A stretch of 64,000 bases of DNA from Lachnospiraceae bacterium (lineage in GTDB: Bacteria > Bacillota > Clostridia > Lachnospirales > Lachnospiraceae): assembly GCA_017517305.1 (NCBI GenBank), contig JAFWZV010000016.1:18200-82199 (forward strand). Direction: 5' to 3'. The notes beneath the pieces are model-generated. The model had not been told where the DNA came from. It saw nothing but the letters and a program-made list of their open reading frames with translations, and searched no databases. Position 1 is the first letter of the stretch; every line of letters begins with the position of its first letter. Below are positions 44,648 through 53,655 of this stretch, in pieces. The position numbers and the translations under genes are program-made.

Positions 44648-45129
44648 ATGACTTACTGTATGTCAGATATTCATGGGAACTATGAGGGATATATGGAAAT
44701 GTTAGAGAGAATCAACCTTAGAGATGATGACACATTGTTTGTGCTGGGTGACGTTATTGATAGGGGCAGAGGTGGCATCAAAATACTTCAGGACATGATG
44801 ATGCGTTTTAATGTGATACCTATACTCGGAAATCATGAATATCTGTCGAAATTTACTAAGAATTGTACTGGAGGAACCGATATGGAAAGGAAATCCTGAT
44901 GTATATTGGTGAAGTGGGTAAGGCAGGACGAGGTTTCCGTGACCGCTTGGTGGAGCATGCCAAGTACTGGATAGATAGCTCTGAGCACTTCACAGGAGTT
45001 AAGGCTTCTGAATTAGAGGCTGGCTACAGATATGGGGATTACATCCAAGATAGGCTGTAGATATTCCTATCTTGTAAAGCTTGTTGCCGCAGCCCTAGAG
45101 ACTACATACAAGTCTGAATATGAGTTGTA
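44648..45129 (+). pseudogene. Truncated phosphoesterase copy fused to debris of another gene
   Basis: From ATG 44648 the first 65 codons nearly duplicate the phosphoesterase at 46095 (DIHG, GDVIDRG, GNHEY), then the frame diverges and stops at 44897-44899. The sequence continues with coding-like pieces in other frames: MYIGEVGKAGRGFRDRLVEH...YGDYIQDRL (to 45060), weakly like a GIY-YIG-type segment, and then ...YSYLVKLVAAALETTYKSEYEL (stop 45127-45129). It reads as a partial duplication joined to a frameshifted remnant. The upstream 70 bp are also duplicated. Confidence 0.65.
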
Positions 45130-45140
45130 ATATTTAAGGT

Positions 45141-45170
45141 AAGTGGGAGTGTTATATGGAACTCCCACTT
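45141..45170 (+). terminator. Hairpin in the gene-debris region
   Basis: AAGTGGGAGT pairs perfectly with ACTCCCACTT around ten bases; a shorter GAC/GTC hairpin with CTTTTTT follows at about 45180-45203. Probably a terminator of a gene now lost. Confidence 0.5.
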
Positions 45171-45252
45171 ATACGTTAAGACAGACTTTAGTCTCTTTTT
45201 TAAAAAAACTCATTTGATAAAAAGAAGTTAAAGAATAAGGAGGAAATATGTG

Positions 45253-45283
45253 AAAAAAGCGGAATGTGGTTCCGCTTTTTTTT
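45253..45283 (+). terminator. Rho-independent terminator
   Basis: AAAAAGCGGAA pairs with TTCCGCTTTTT around TGTGG. Just before it, AAGGAGGAAATATGTGA is a good ribosome site and ATG followed at once by a stop, again suggesting a deleted gene. The rest of 45060-45411 holds nothing recognisable. Confidence 0.8.
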
Positions 45284-45411
45284 GTTACAAAAGGAAGAAG
45301 GTGGAAAAAATCACCCCAACACTTATTATAATAACAATATAAAGAGTACATTGATAATTAAATATTACCCTATAACAAGCAAATTGATGTTTTAAAGAGA
45401 GGAGCATGCAT

Positions 45412-45978
45412 ATGAATTATGTGACTATGATGATTAACAAGAAGATTTTAGACAAGAAAGAATTTGAGACAGAAAGTGAGGCTATAGATTATTTTGACAG
45501 TAGGTTTGGAGATATGATTCGTAAAACCTTAGAGAGACAGATAAAGCTTTTGGAGGATAAAATTCCTAAGGATTCGGACTCATTTTCAGATTCTGATTAT
45601 ATAATAAAAAGGCGAAGAAGATTAAAGGAATTAAAGGATAGCCTACAGGAAAAGCAGGTTCGTTATGAGAAGAAATACGAGCCCTGGTTTGATAAACAGA
45701 TGGTAGGTAAGCCTGGACTGATTTTTCGTGTTGGCAGTATATACAGAAGAGGCACCAAATATAGAGTTGTGGAGGAAGAACATTATGCCAGAGTAGATAA
45801 TGTATCCTTTGATGGTGATGCAGATGATTTATATAAATCTTTGTCTGAAGAGCAAAAGTCAGGTAGATTTCTATACATATTTTCAGGCTTTCAGGCATAT
45901 GAACGTGCCGAAAAAAAGGTTAAGAAGCTTCGTGTTCAGATTATCAGGGAATATAAAAAAGACTCCTCAAGACTTTAA
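45412..45978 (+). CDS. Unknown charged protein
   Basis: 188 residues from ATG 45412 (AGAGAGGAG 6 nt upstream; the ATG at 45406 is too close to it). A short N-terminal strand (NYVTMMINKKILDKKEFE), a long charged helix pair (about 45-90, probable coiled coil) and a C-terminal basic segment. No family is recognised. It sits between the truncated and intact phosphoesterase copies. A perfect palindrome overlaps its stop codon. Confidence 0.6.
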   Translation: MNYVTMMINKKILDKKEFETESEAIDYFDSRFGDMIRKTLERQIKLLEDKIPKDSDSFSDSDYIIKRRRRLKELKDSLQEKQVRYEKKYEPWFDKQMVGKPGLIFRVGSIYRRGTKYRVVEEEHYARVDNVSFDGDADDLYKSLSEEQKSGRFLYIFSGFQAYERAEKKVKKLRVQIIREYKKDSSRL

Positions 45979-45987
45979 GTCTTGAGG
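45962..45987 (+). terminator. Palindrome over the stop codon of the unknown gene
   Basis: TCCTCAAGACT pairs with AGTCTTGAGGA around TTA; there is no strong T-run, so termination may be weak. Confidence 0.5.
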
Positions 45988-46094
45988 AAGGGATATTTGA
46001 TTTATTTTGATGAAATAAAAGGTTTTTGTGTTTTTTTGTTGAATAATATCTATTGTAATAGTAGATTCATTTCATATTATGGAGGTGTTGCTAT

Positions 46095-46817
46095 ATGACT
46101 TATTGCATGTCAGACATTCATGGATACTATGAGGGCTATATGGAGATGTTGGAGCAAATCAATCTTAGAGATGATGACACCTTGTTTGTGCTAGGTGATG
46201 TTATCGACAGGGGCAGAGGTGGTATCAAAATACTTCAGGATATGATGATGCGTTTTAATGTAATACCGATTTTGGGTAATCATGAGTACATGGCTATTAA
46301 TTGCATGAAATTTCTTAATCAGGAAATAACTGAGGACAGTATAAAGACTCTAGATGAGGGTATAGTTAGAGGTCTTATGGAATGGCAGAACGTAGGTGGA
46401 CAGGTTACCATAGATGAATTCCATAAGCTAAATGCTGAGGAGAAGCAGGACATTATAGATTACATAGAGGAGTTTAGCCTTTACGAGGAAGTAAATGTTA
46501 AGGGTAAGGATTACGTTATGGTACATGCAGGATTAATAAATTTTGCACCTGATAGACCGCTGGATGATTATCACTACTACGAGCTTCTGTTCAAGGTGCC
46601 GAATTACAACAGAGTTTATTATACTGATAAGTACCTTGTAACAGGTCATCTACCAACCAGATGCATACAGGGTAATAATCATCAGGATAAGATATTTAAG
46701 GGTAATAATCATATAGCTATAGATTGTGGCAGTGCCTGTAAGGGTGAAGGTGGAAGGCTAGGATGCATATGCCTTGATACAGGGGAAGAGTTTTATGTGG
46801 ATAATAAGGAGTGGTGA
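46095..46817 (+). CDS. Calcineurin-like metallophosphoesterase 1
   Basis: 240 residues with the PP1/PP2A-like bacterial set: MSDIHG (residues 5-10), VLGDVIDRG (about 32-40), ILGNHEY (about 59-65), MVHAGLINFAP (about 139), TGHLPT (about 190) and IAIDCGSACKGEGGRLGCICLDTG. Such enzymes cleave phosphoserine/threonine, diadenosine tetraphosphate or nucleic-acid end phosphates. ATGGAGGTG precedes the ATG. It overlaps the spacing of the next gene, suggesting one transcript. The first 200 bp are duplicated at 44648. Confidence 0.85.
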   Translation: MTYCMSDIHGYYEGYMEMLEQINLRDDDTLFVLGDVIDRGRGGIKILQDMMMRFNVIPILGNHEYMAINCMKFLNQEITEDSIKTLDEGIVRGLMEWQNVGGQVTIDEFHKLNAEEKQDIIDYIEEFSLYEEVNVKGKDYVMVHAGLINFAPDRPLDDYHYYELLFKVPNYNRVYYTDKYLVTGHLPTRCIQGNNHQDKIFKGNNHIAIDCGSACKGEGGRLGCICLDTGEEFYVDNKEW

Positions 46818-46818
46818 T

Positions 46819-47733
46819 ATGAGTGATATTAAAAGCTATTGTGGAAGTGATTTTGGTGCATATGTTAGGTATATAGAAGAAGTAAGAGAAATGAGTACTA
46901 AAATTAAAGCGCCATACATTGACCCAGATAAGACATATGGTGACGCTCAGTCAAAGTATTATATAGAATTAACAAAATTTTTAAATAAACAAGAAGAAAA
47001 GTATATTGATGAAGAAAAGAGATGGAAATATATATTCGAAAATAATAAAGATGAACCAGATGGGATTAAAGTAAAGAAAAATGGAGAAACCCGAATGGTT
47101 TTAAAATCTGATCAGTTGGGTTTTAGCGCAATTCATGAAGGCACGGTTGGTAAAATGGGGTATTTATATTATAGATACCTTTGCATTGCTAAAGATGTAG
47201 ATGTGAATTGGCTGGCTAAGTGTATTTGGAGTACCAGAACTATAGGAGGAGGTTTTATTTGGCCGATTAATAAGATGGGGCAAGAACGAACAAAATATAA
47301 CACAACTAGAGGCATAGGAAGCTATATTGAAGATAGAGTTGATTTGACTCTTTTGGAAATAAAACATTACTATGATTGGATTAAAAATGATAAAATCAAA
47401 GGTCATTGTTTTGAATGCGATTTGTTACATACAGCAGTATGTGATGTGAATACTGGGATGAATGAATGGCTGGAGCACTTTAAGACATTTGAAAATTATA
47501 TTAAATTCTTTGGATTTGGTCCCATTGTAAATAAATGCGATAATAATTACATTCCTATCAATATTGTGAAATCTAATATTTCAAAAGGTGAATACGTGTT
47601 ATTGGATCAAGGAAAACGGAAACGAGTAATTAGAGAAATTGATGATTCAGAAGCATTGAGAATAATAATAGATAATGTGAGTAGATTAATCATAAAAAGA
47701 AGTGAAAACATACAGAAAGTATTGGATATGTAA
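46819..47733 (+). CDS. Unknown protein (possibly DUF6994-like)
   Basis: 304 residues from ATG 46819 (AAGGAGTGGTG upstream), directly after the phosphoesterase stop. Features: GGGFIWPINKMGQERTKYNTTRGIGSYIEDRVDLTLLEIKHYYDWI, a C-rich HCFECDLLHTAVCD, and a C-terminal basic helix. The block 'IxDRxDLTLLxIxxYY' resembles 'INDYWDLTLLSIYNWF' in the protein at 49156, so both may belong to one uncharacterised family. Lower GC than the flanking genes suggests separate acquisition. Confidence 0.55.
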   Translation: MSDIKSYCGSDFGAYVRYIEEVREMSTKIKAPYIDPDKTYGDAQSKYYIELTKFLNKQEEKYIDEEKRWKYIFENNKDEPDGIKVKKNGETRMVLKSDQLGFSAIHEGTVGKMGYLYYRYLCIAKDVDVNWLAKCIWSTRTIGGGFIWPINKMGQERTKYNTTRGIGSYIEDRVDLTLLEIKHYYDWIKNDKIKGHCFECDLLHTAVCDVNTGMNEWLEHFKTFENYIKFFGFGPIVNKCDNNYIPINIVKSNISKGEYVLLDQGKRKRVIREIDDSEALRIIIDNVSRLIIKRSENIQKVLDM

Positions 47734-47736
47734 CTT

Positions 47737-47763
47737 AAAAAAGTGGCCCCTCCACTTTTTTTA
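47737..47763 (+). terminator. Rho-independent terminator
   Basis: AAAAAAGTGG pairs with CCACTTTTTT around CCCCT. Confidence 0.85.
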
Positions 47764-47839
47764 TCCCCTAATACAATAAGGTGGAAAAATACGACTTATT
47801 TACATTATATTAACATAAATGAAACCAGGAGGTACACAT

Positions 47840-49045
47840 ATGGCACTTAGAAAAATTGATAAAACTTCAAGAGTAGAAAAGTTTGCAAGAATATTAGACT
47901 ACCTAAGGTGGAACACCGACAAGGACCACCCTACAACCCAGGAGAAGATGAGATGGGATGAGAGATATCCTGAGATGGATGAATATATGGGTGACAAGCA
48001 GACCTTTAACCGTTTAATAAAGGACATGGCTAAGTACTACAATACTGAGGATGATGACTTTAAGGCTGAGAAGGACTGGAGGATACATTTTAAGGATTGG
48101 AAGAAAATGTACGATGAGGGAGAAGGCCTTCAGTATGCAGATGAAGATAGCAGAGAGCTTATATCTATGCGTATTAATGATTTGTATTATAGTGGTCCAT
48201 TTTCCTATGAAGAGCTTGATCTTCTGATAGAGGGGATCTGGGCTAACGGCAGCTTGGACGAGACTACGGCTGAGGAGCTATCAAGAAAGGTTTATGAAAA
48301 CCTGGGAACTAGATTCTATAAGTATAAGCCTGGAAAACTTCGCAAGATTAAGGAGCCAGTGCTGTGTGATAAAAAGCTGCTTAAGAATAATTTGGATATT
48401 ATCCACAAGGCCATAGAGAAAAATGTTCAGATCGAGTTTAGATTTAATGGCTATACCTATAACAAAAAGCTGGAACCTACCAGAAGATTTAAATATAAGC
48501 TTAGCCCATATTATCTGGTTGCAAATCATGGAAAATACTATCTGCTAGGCTGTATGCCGTATAATAAAGATGGTGAGGAAATAAAAACCATGAGCATATG
48601 GCGTGTGGACCTAATGACGGAGGTAGATATCTACGGTATGAATGAAAAACTGGGAATTGCCGGTGAAGCAAGAATTCCTATGAGGCAGGTTGCAAATCTA
48701 CCTGACAAGTGGACGGAGGAGTTTCATCTGTCACATATTAATATGTCCTTTGATGAGCCGGAGTGGATAACCTTAAGGGTTTTAAGTAAGAAGACAAAGG
48801 ATGACAAAGCTAAAAGAATAGTGCCTGGATATACATTTTTTCATGATTGGTTTGGGGATAATTTTAGATTTATAAAAACTGATGAGGATAATCCGGATTA
48901 CGATATTGTAAATGTATTATGCTCTCCTTATGGTATGGCAAACTGGGCGCTTCAGTACTCTGAGCTGGTGGAGGTGCTTGAGCCGGAAGCTGTGCGTGAT
49001 GAGGTAAAGAGAAAAATTAAAGAGCTAAATAAAAAATATATATAA
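47840..49045 (+). CDS. WYL-domain transcriptional regulator
   Basis: 401 residues from ATG 47840 (CCAGGAGG upstream). The N-terminal 90 residues are helical (KFARILDYLRWNTDKDHPTTQEKM..., winged-helix type), residues about 175-265 are the WYL-like domain (LDIIHKAIEKNVQIEFRFNGY, KLSPYYLVANHGKYYLLGCM, SIWRVDLMTEV), and a C-terminal extension ends the protein. WYL domains bind nucleic acid or nucleotides and commonly control defence or DNA-repair genes. It is the only regulator in this cluster and probably governs it. Confidence 0.82.
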   Translation: MALRKIDKTSRVEKFARILDYLRWNTDKDHPTTQEKMRWDERYPEMDEYMGDKQTFNRLIKDMAKYYNTEDDDFKAEKDWRIHFKDWKKMYDEGEGLQYADEDSRELISMRINDLYYSGPFSYEELDLLIEGIWANGSLDETTAEELSRKVYENLGTRFYKYKPGKLRKIKEPVLCDKKLLKNNLDIIHKAIEKNVQIEFRFNGYTYNKKLEPTRRFKYKLSPYYLVANHGKYYLLGCMPYNKDGEEIKTMSIWRVDLMTEVDIYGMNEKLGIAGEARIPMRQVANLPDKWTEEFHLSHINMSFDEPEWITLRVLSKKTKDDKAKRIVPGYTFFHDWFGDNFRFIKTDEDNPDYDIVNVLCSPYGMANWALQYSELVEVLEPEAVRDEVKRKIKELNKKYI

Positions 49046-49155
49046 AATGTCAAAGAAAACATATAAGGTGGAAAAAGCCCCCCAACCCGCCATTATAATA
49101 AAAAATGTAAACAGTGATATTGAATATTATAGAAATGAATGGGAGGACTTTTACT

Positions 49156-50208
49156 ATGGAAAATGTGACAGTTAATGAAAAGAGTGTAGCATTGGAATTA
49201 AGCAAGGAAGAAAGTGATAAGTATATCGAGGAAAATATCATACGAACCTATGAGAAGCTTAAAAATCATACTGCAGTGGAGCTTGCACTATACGACAGTA
49301 AGCTGGATGTTAAGGCGGTCGAAACAGGAAAGAGTATCTATGATATTGAGAATCCTTACGAAAGATTCCTCGCTTATAGAAATGATAATTCTCTCCTTGG
49401 AATAAGCTTCGAGGGGGACGTATCAATCAGAACTATGTACATATTCACCCAGATATTTCCCTATGTAAGAAATGAAGGTAGAGAGATCGAGCTATACAAA
49501 TCCTTGAGTAGCGAGAATCCATTGGATCATAACAAGCTGAAGCTTAAGTTTGAAATAGGAGATGCATATAGTCATGACTTTGTATATCGAGGTGATACTA
49601 TGAACTCCTGTGCAGGTACAGTTAATGCTTACATTAGACGCTACGGAAAAAAGCTACCTGATGTAGCACTGGAGTTTGCAGCACTTACCCACACCATTGG
49701 TAACTATACACCTGTTCCATATAAGAAGAGGGGAGTGGAATTCAATTCTCCCAGGGGCTTTAATAACCTTAAGATAAATGATTATTGGGATCTAACGCTA
49801 CTTTCTATATATAACTGGTTTCTAGAAAAGAACGGGAAGATACCAAAATATAACCTTAGGCTTATAGATGTTGTAAAGAACACAGAGTCAGCCCAGATGG
49901 TGGAGAAATGGTTAGAGAACTTTAAGGATGAGAAGGGAAAGTATTCCTGGGACAAGTTCGTTAGAGATAATTTTATGGAGGAATTTGTAGTGCTTGTGGA
50001 GCTCGTGGAAGGTTCAAAGAATGCGGAGAATGAAGAAATCTTTGGTATGCCAAAGGAACTTTGGGATGGACATTTTGATGGCTTTCAGGATTATAACCGT
50101 CCATCTACTGAGGAGGAATTTACACAGTTCTTTATCCGTGTTAACGAGGCTATAAAGACTAGAGGAATAAGAATGTGTGAGAGGCTGCTGGCTGAAATTA
50201 ATAATTAG
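49156..50208 (+). CDS. Unknown protein (possibly DUF6994-like)
   Basis: 350 residues from ATG 49156 (GGGAGGAC 8 nt upstream). Conserved-looking blocks: FVYRGDTMNSCAGTVNAYIRRYG (about 145-168), FAALTHTIGNYTPVPYKKRGVEFNSPRGFNN and INDYWDLTLLSIYNWF. This is typical of a widespread uncharacterised Firmicutes family often beside toxin or phosphoesterase genes. It shares one block with the protein at 46819. No catalytic residues can be named. Confidence 0.6.
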   Translation: MENVTVNEKSVALELSKEESDKYIEENIIRTYEKLKNHTAVELALYDSKLDVKAVETGKSIYDIENPYERFLAYRNDNSLLGISFEGDVSIRTMYIFTQIFPYVRNEGREIELYKSLSSENPLDHNKLKLKFEIGDAYSHDFVYRGDTMNSCAGTVNAYIRRYGKKLPDVALEFAALTHTIGNYTPVPYKKRGVEFNSPRGFNNLKINDYWDLTLLSIYNWFLEKNGKIPKYNLRLIDVVKNTESAQMVEKWLENFKDEKGKYSWDKFVRDNFMEEFVVLVELVEGSKNAENEEIFGMPKELWDGHFDGFQDYNRPSTEEEFTQFFIRVNEAIKTRGIRMCERLLAEINN

Positions 50209-50344
50209 CATAAATAGAAGAATAAGTATGTAAGAACTGGTGTAGAAGAGTTGGTATATAAGAATTGAAATATAAGAATATTATTGGAAATGTTTTTTGA
50301 AATTATGGTCATGTAAAAAGAGTTAGCGAAAAGGAGTGATTTGT

Positions 50345-51064
50345 ATGTTTTATATTACAGGAGATACTCACGGAGAATTTGATAGAATCGAAGAATTTTG
50401 TAATGACTATTGCACTTCTCAGGATGATGTAATGATTATCTTAGGCGATGCGGGAATTAACTATTATCTGGATGAGAGAGACGAGAGGTTGAAGGATGAT
50501 CTGGTACAGCTACCGATAACCTTATTCTGTATACATGGGAATCATGAGGAAAGACCATCAGAGATAGATACCTATGAGGAAATAGAGTGGAATGGTGGCA
50601 TAGTTTATATGGAGCCTGAGTATCCTAACATTCTATTTGCAAAGGATGGGGAAATATATAACTTTGGAGAGAGAACAGCCATAGTAATAGGTGGAGCTTA
50701 CTCGGTGGATAAATACTATAGGTTAGCTAAAGGGCTTCCATGGTTTGACACAGAGCAACCTACAGAGGAAACAAAGGAATATGTGAGGAAGCAGCTGGAT
50801 AAGGTTGGCTGGGGAGTGGATTATGTGCTGACTCATACGGTGCCAGAATTCATTGAGCCAACCTGGGCATATCTTCCTACCATAGACCAGTCTACAGTTG
50901 ATAAGTCTACAGAAAAGTGGTTGGATGAGCTGGAAAAGAAGATGAATTATGAGTATTGGTACGCAGGTCATTGGCACGTGGAGCACCAGGAGGCAAGTGT
51001 CAGAATTATGTACGAGGAGATAGAGGAGCTGGCGGATTATGAGGATGGAGATGGTATGTACTAG
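50345..51064 (+). CDS. Calcineurin-like metallophosphoesterase 2
   Basis: 239 residues from ATG 50345 (AAAGGAGTG upstream). GDTHG at 5-9, ILGDAGINYYLDERDERL (about 33), CIHGNHEERP (about 62), THTVPEF (about 164) and YAGHWHVEHQ (about 213) supply the metal ligands. It is closer to the phage/YfcE-like branch than to the other two phosphoesterases here, so the three are not simple copies. Substrate unknown. Confidence 0.83.
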   Translation: MFYITGDTHGEFDRIEEFCNDYCTSQDDVMIILGDAGINYYLDERDERLKDDLVQLPITLFCIHGNHEERPSEIDTYEEIEWNGGIVYMEPEYPNILFAKDGEIYNFGERTAIVIGGAYSVDKYYRLAKGLPWFDTEQPTEETKEYVRKQLDKVGWGVDYVLTHTVPEFIEPTWAYLPTIDQSTVDKSTEKWLDELEKKMNYEYWYAGHWHVEHQEASVRIMYEEIEELADYEDGDGMY

Positions 51065-51144
51065 ATTATATTGAACTACGGGTTGATTGAGGGCTGATAA
51101 GCTAGCACCTATAATGGGTATAGAGTAATTATGCGGAGGTAGAC

Positions 51145-51729
51145 ATGGCAGAAATACATAGAATTGAGACAAGTAGGTTAATAATAGAGCCGGCATCTGT
51201 AGTTGATAAAAGCGGAGAGCTGGCAAATGCAATTCATGAGGCAGATGAATTTGAGTGGTACTATGGGATAGAAGAAACAGAAGAACGTTTAAAGCAGATA
51301 AACATCAATTTCAAGGGATTTTACAACATCTTTGACCTTGAAAATATTTTTATAGGTTATGTGGGCTTTAGTCGGGAAGATGAAGACTATGAAATTGAAA
51401 TTTACATATTAAAGGAATTTCGTGGTCTAGGTTATGGAAAAGAGTGCTTGATGACTATGTTGAAGGAGGCCTTTGAAGGTAATATTGAAGACACAGTTAA
51501 GGAGGATTTTTCAAGAATTATTTCTTCAGTTAAAGTAGAAAATGTGCCATCGCGATCTTTGATGGAAAGCTGTGGTTTTCTGGAGAATAAGGAGAAGGGA
51601 GATTTGTGTATTTTGTTTCGTATACCAGATGATGATGAGGATGTTGCTTTGGGAAAGCCCATATATTTAGCACATTATTACATAACTCGTGAGAGGTTTT
51701 TATCCTTGCAAAACCACAATTACGAATAA
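51145..51729 (+). CDS. GNAT-family acetyltransferase
   Basis: 194 residues. IETSRLIIEPAS at the start, IGYVGFSREDEDYEIEIYILKEFRGLGYGKECLMTML (strands beta4-beta5 and the acetyl-CoA pyrophosphate loop R-G-L-G-Y-G), and VENVPSRSLMESCGF are typical of RimJ/RimL-like N-acetyltransferases acting on protein N-termini or small amines. GCGGAGGT precedes the ATG. Target unknown. Confidence 0.82.
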   Translation: MAEIHRIETSRLIIEPASVVDKSGELANAIHEADEFEWYYGIEETEERLKQININFKGFYNIFDLENIFIGYVGFSREDEDYEIEIYILKEFRGLGYGKECLMTMLKEAFEGNIEDTVKEDFSRIISSVKVENVPSRSLMESCGFLENKEKGDLCILFRIPDDDEDVALGKPIYLAHYYITRERFLSLQNHNYE

Positions 51730-51760
51730 AATTTCACTGTGAAGAAATGGAGGAATTGGC

Positions 51761-52747
51761 ATGGCAAAACTAATTATTGTAATGGGAACTGCTGCATCTG
51801 GCAAAACACATTTTATAGAGGAAAACTTCTCTTTTATGGATTACAAGCATATATCCATAGGTCAAATCCAGCGTGAATCAAAAACCGATGAAGAGGTGGA
51901 TGCTATGGGATTTCATGAGTATTTTGATTACCTTGCAGAATGTAATGAAAAGGCTAAGGAAGATATGTTGGAGGCACTTCAGGCTGGTGAAAATGTTATT
52001 TTAGAACATACTCTGTACAAAGCAAAACGTCGTATAGTATATGTTGAAGCAGCCAGACAGGCTACAACGGAGCCTATAGATATCTATGTTATGATGCCAA
52101 GCAGGGACAGACTTAGGGAAAATTTGAAGCTATATAAACCAGGAGGGGAAACATTTTTAGATAGATTTTTAGATGAAATGTCTCAGATAGAGTACCCTAA
52201 TCCTGCGGAAGGCTTTGATAAGATATACAGTGTCACAGATGGTGAAATCAGAGAAAGTATAGTGTCAGAGGATGTAGTGCTGGTGGATAGGGCCAAGGAG
52301 GAATTGGCTAAGGAAGCAGAGGAGATAAAGCAAAGGCAGGAAAAAGGAGAAGAGCTAAGCGAGAGGCAAAAGCTTATAAAAGAGCTTCAATATAAACCCT
52401 TCTGGCATATCTGTGAGGTCTGTGGCAAGAAAGAATATATGACTGCTGAGGCTGCCTTTATAAAGGGCTGGGATTATCCACCTAAGATGGGCAAATTTGG
52501 GGTTATAGGCCCACGAACCTGTGGTGATTGTGGCATAGAGCAGACTGTGTGGTGGAACATTGTGAAATCAGGTAAGGATATGAAGCCTGCTGAGGATAAG
52601 GATAGCGCAGACGATGTAACTATAAAAATGCAAAAATTGGATAGTTCTCATACAGAAATGGACACGATGACCGAGGAACATAAGAGAGAAGTGATTATGC
52701 GAATAGCCAAAGAGCCATTTTCCTTGTTGGAGGGTGAGAAAAATTGA
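51761..52747 (+). CDS. Polynucleotide-kinase-like P-loop protein with zinc-finger C-terminus
   Basis: 328 residues. Walker A IIVMGTAASGKTHFIEENF (about 4-22), ISIGQIQRES, VILEHTLYKAKRR (about 84-96) and VMMPSRDRLRENLKL match small kinases of the polynucleotide kinase/zeta-toxin type. Residues about 225-275 add two CxxC pairs (ICEVCGKKEYM, TCGDCG), a likely zinc finger. A charged helix joins the halves. With phosphoesterases on both sides it could be the kinase half of an end-processing pair (inference). GGAGG lies before the ATG. Confidence 0.7.
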   Translation: MAKLIIVMGTAASGKTHFIEENFSFMDYKHISIGQIQRESKTDEEVDAMGFHEYFDYLAECNEKAKEDMLEALQAGENVILEHTLYKAKRRIVYVEAARQATTEPIDIYVMMPSRDRLRENLKLYKPGGETFLDRFLDEMSQIEYPNPAEGFDKIYSVTDGEIRESIVSEDVVLVDRAKEELAKEAEEIKQRQEKGEELSERQKLIKELQYKPFWHICEVCGKKEYMTAEAAFIKGWDYPPKMGKFGVIGPRTCGDCGIEQTVWWNIVKSGKDMKPAEDKDSADDVTIKMQKLDSSHTEMDTMTEEHKREVIMRIAKEPFSLLEGEKN

Positions 52748-52848
52748 TTGAACCACCAGTTGATTGATTGAATTTATATTGGATTGTACAATTATACTAG
52801 AAATACAAAATTATACAATTTGAGAATTTCAACTAGGGAGGGATTATT

Positions 52849-53643
52849 ATGAGTACATACGTTATGGCAGACTTACATGGCAGATTTACAGAACTGCAGA
52901 AGTTACTTAAGAAGATAAACTTTGGTGAAGATGACAAGCTTATTATAGCAGGAGATATCTGTGACAGAGGCGAGGAAAATTATGCCATGCTTAAGTGGAT
53001 GGAAAGTAAGCCAGCTAATGTGGAATTTGTTAAGGGAAACCATGACGAGGATTTTATATCAAACGTTGATTTGCTAACCATTATACATAAAAAGAATCCT
53101 AACTTTAGTTTGCTGGAGTGTTATGATGATCTAAAGGAGATGGATGCGTATTTTGACTTTTATGGTACCATGATAGAGCTTATTGACGGATATAGCACTA
53201 CCTTAGAACAGCTATCCAAGTGGGCAGATATAATGCAGGATTTTCCTTACCTGAAGGAGCTTAACATTAATAACAAAAATTATCTTATAGTCCACGCAGG
53301 CTATATGGATGAGGATAGCTTGGCTAACTCTCCGTTGGCTAATAACTCAACACCAAGTGAGCTTAAGACCATGGCACTTTCTAAGGAGGTATTTTATACA
53401 ACTGCCAGAGATGAGGCTTTGATAGTTGGTGGTAAGAGGGATACAACTATTATAGCTGGACATACACCAACTATTTCTACCTCGGTGTTCTTTAATTTAG
53501 GAAAGGTATTCAGAGGAGAGCGTCCAGAGATTAATTCTGTAATCTATAACATAGATTGTGGGGCAGGTTTTTTGGATGAGACAAAGTCAGCTAATATGGC
53601 CTGTATAAGGTTAGAGGATGAAGAAATATTTTATCTTAGATAG
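52849..53643 (+). CDS. Calcineurin-like metallophosphoesterase 3
   Basis: 264 residues. MADLHG (5-10), IAGDICDRG (about 33-41), VKGNHDEDF (about 59), IVHAGYMDED (about 145), AGHTPTIS (about 203) and YNIDCGAGF (about 237) are the metal and phosphate sites. It resembles phosphoesterase 1 in layout, with an insertion at about 70-130. AGGGAGGG precedes the ATG, and the next gene follows at once, so the two are co-transcribed. Confidence 0.85.
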   Translation: MSTYVMADLHGRFTELQKLLKKINFGEDDKLIIAGDICDRGEENYAMLKWMESKPANVEFVKGNHDEDFISNVDLLTIIHKKNPNFSLLECYDDLKEMDAYFDFYGTMIELIDGYSTTLEQLSKWADIMQDFPYLKELNINNKNYLIVHAGYMDEDSLANSPLANNSTPSELKTMALSKEVFYTTARDEALIVGGKRDTTIIAGHTPTISTSVFFNLGKVFRGERPEINSVIYNIDCGAGFLDETKSANMACIRLEDEEIFYLR

Positions 53644-53655
53644 GAGAGTGATAAT

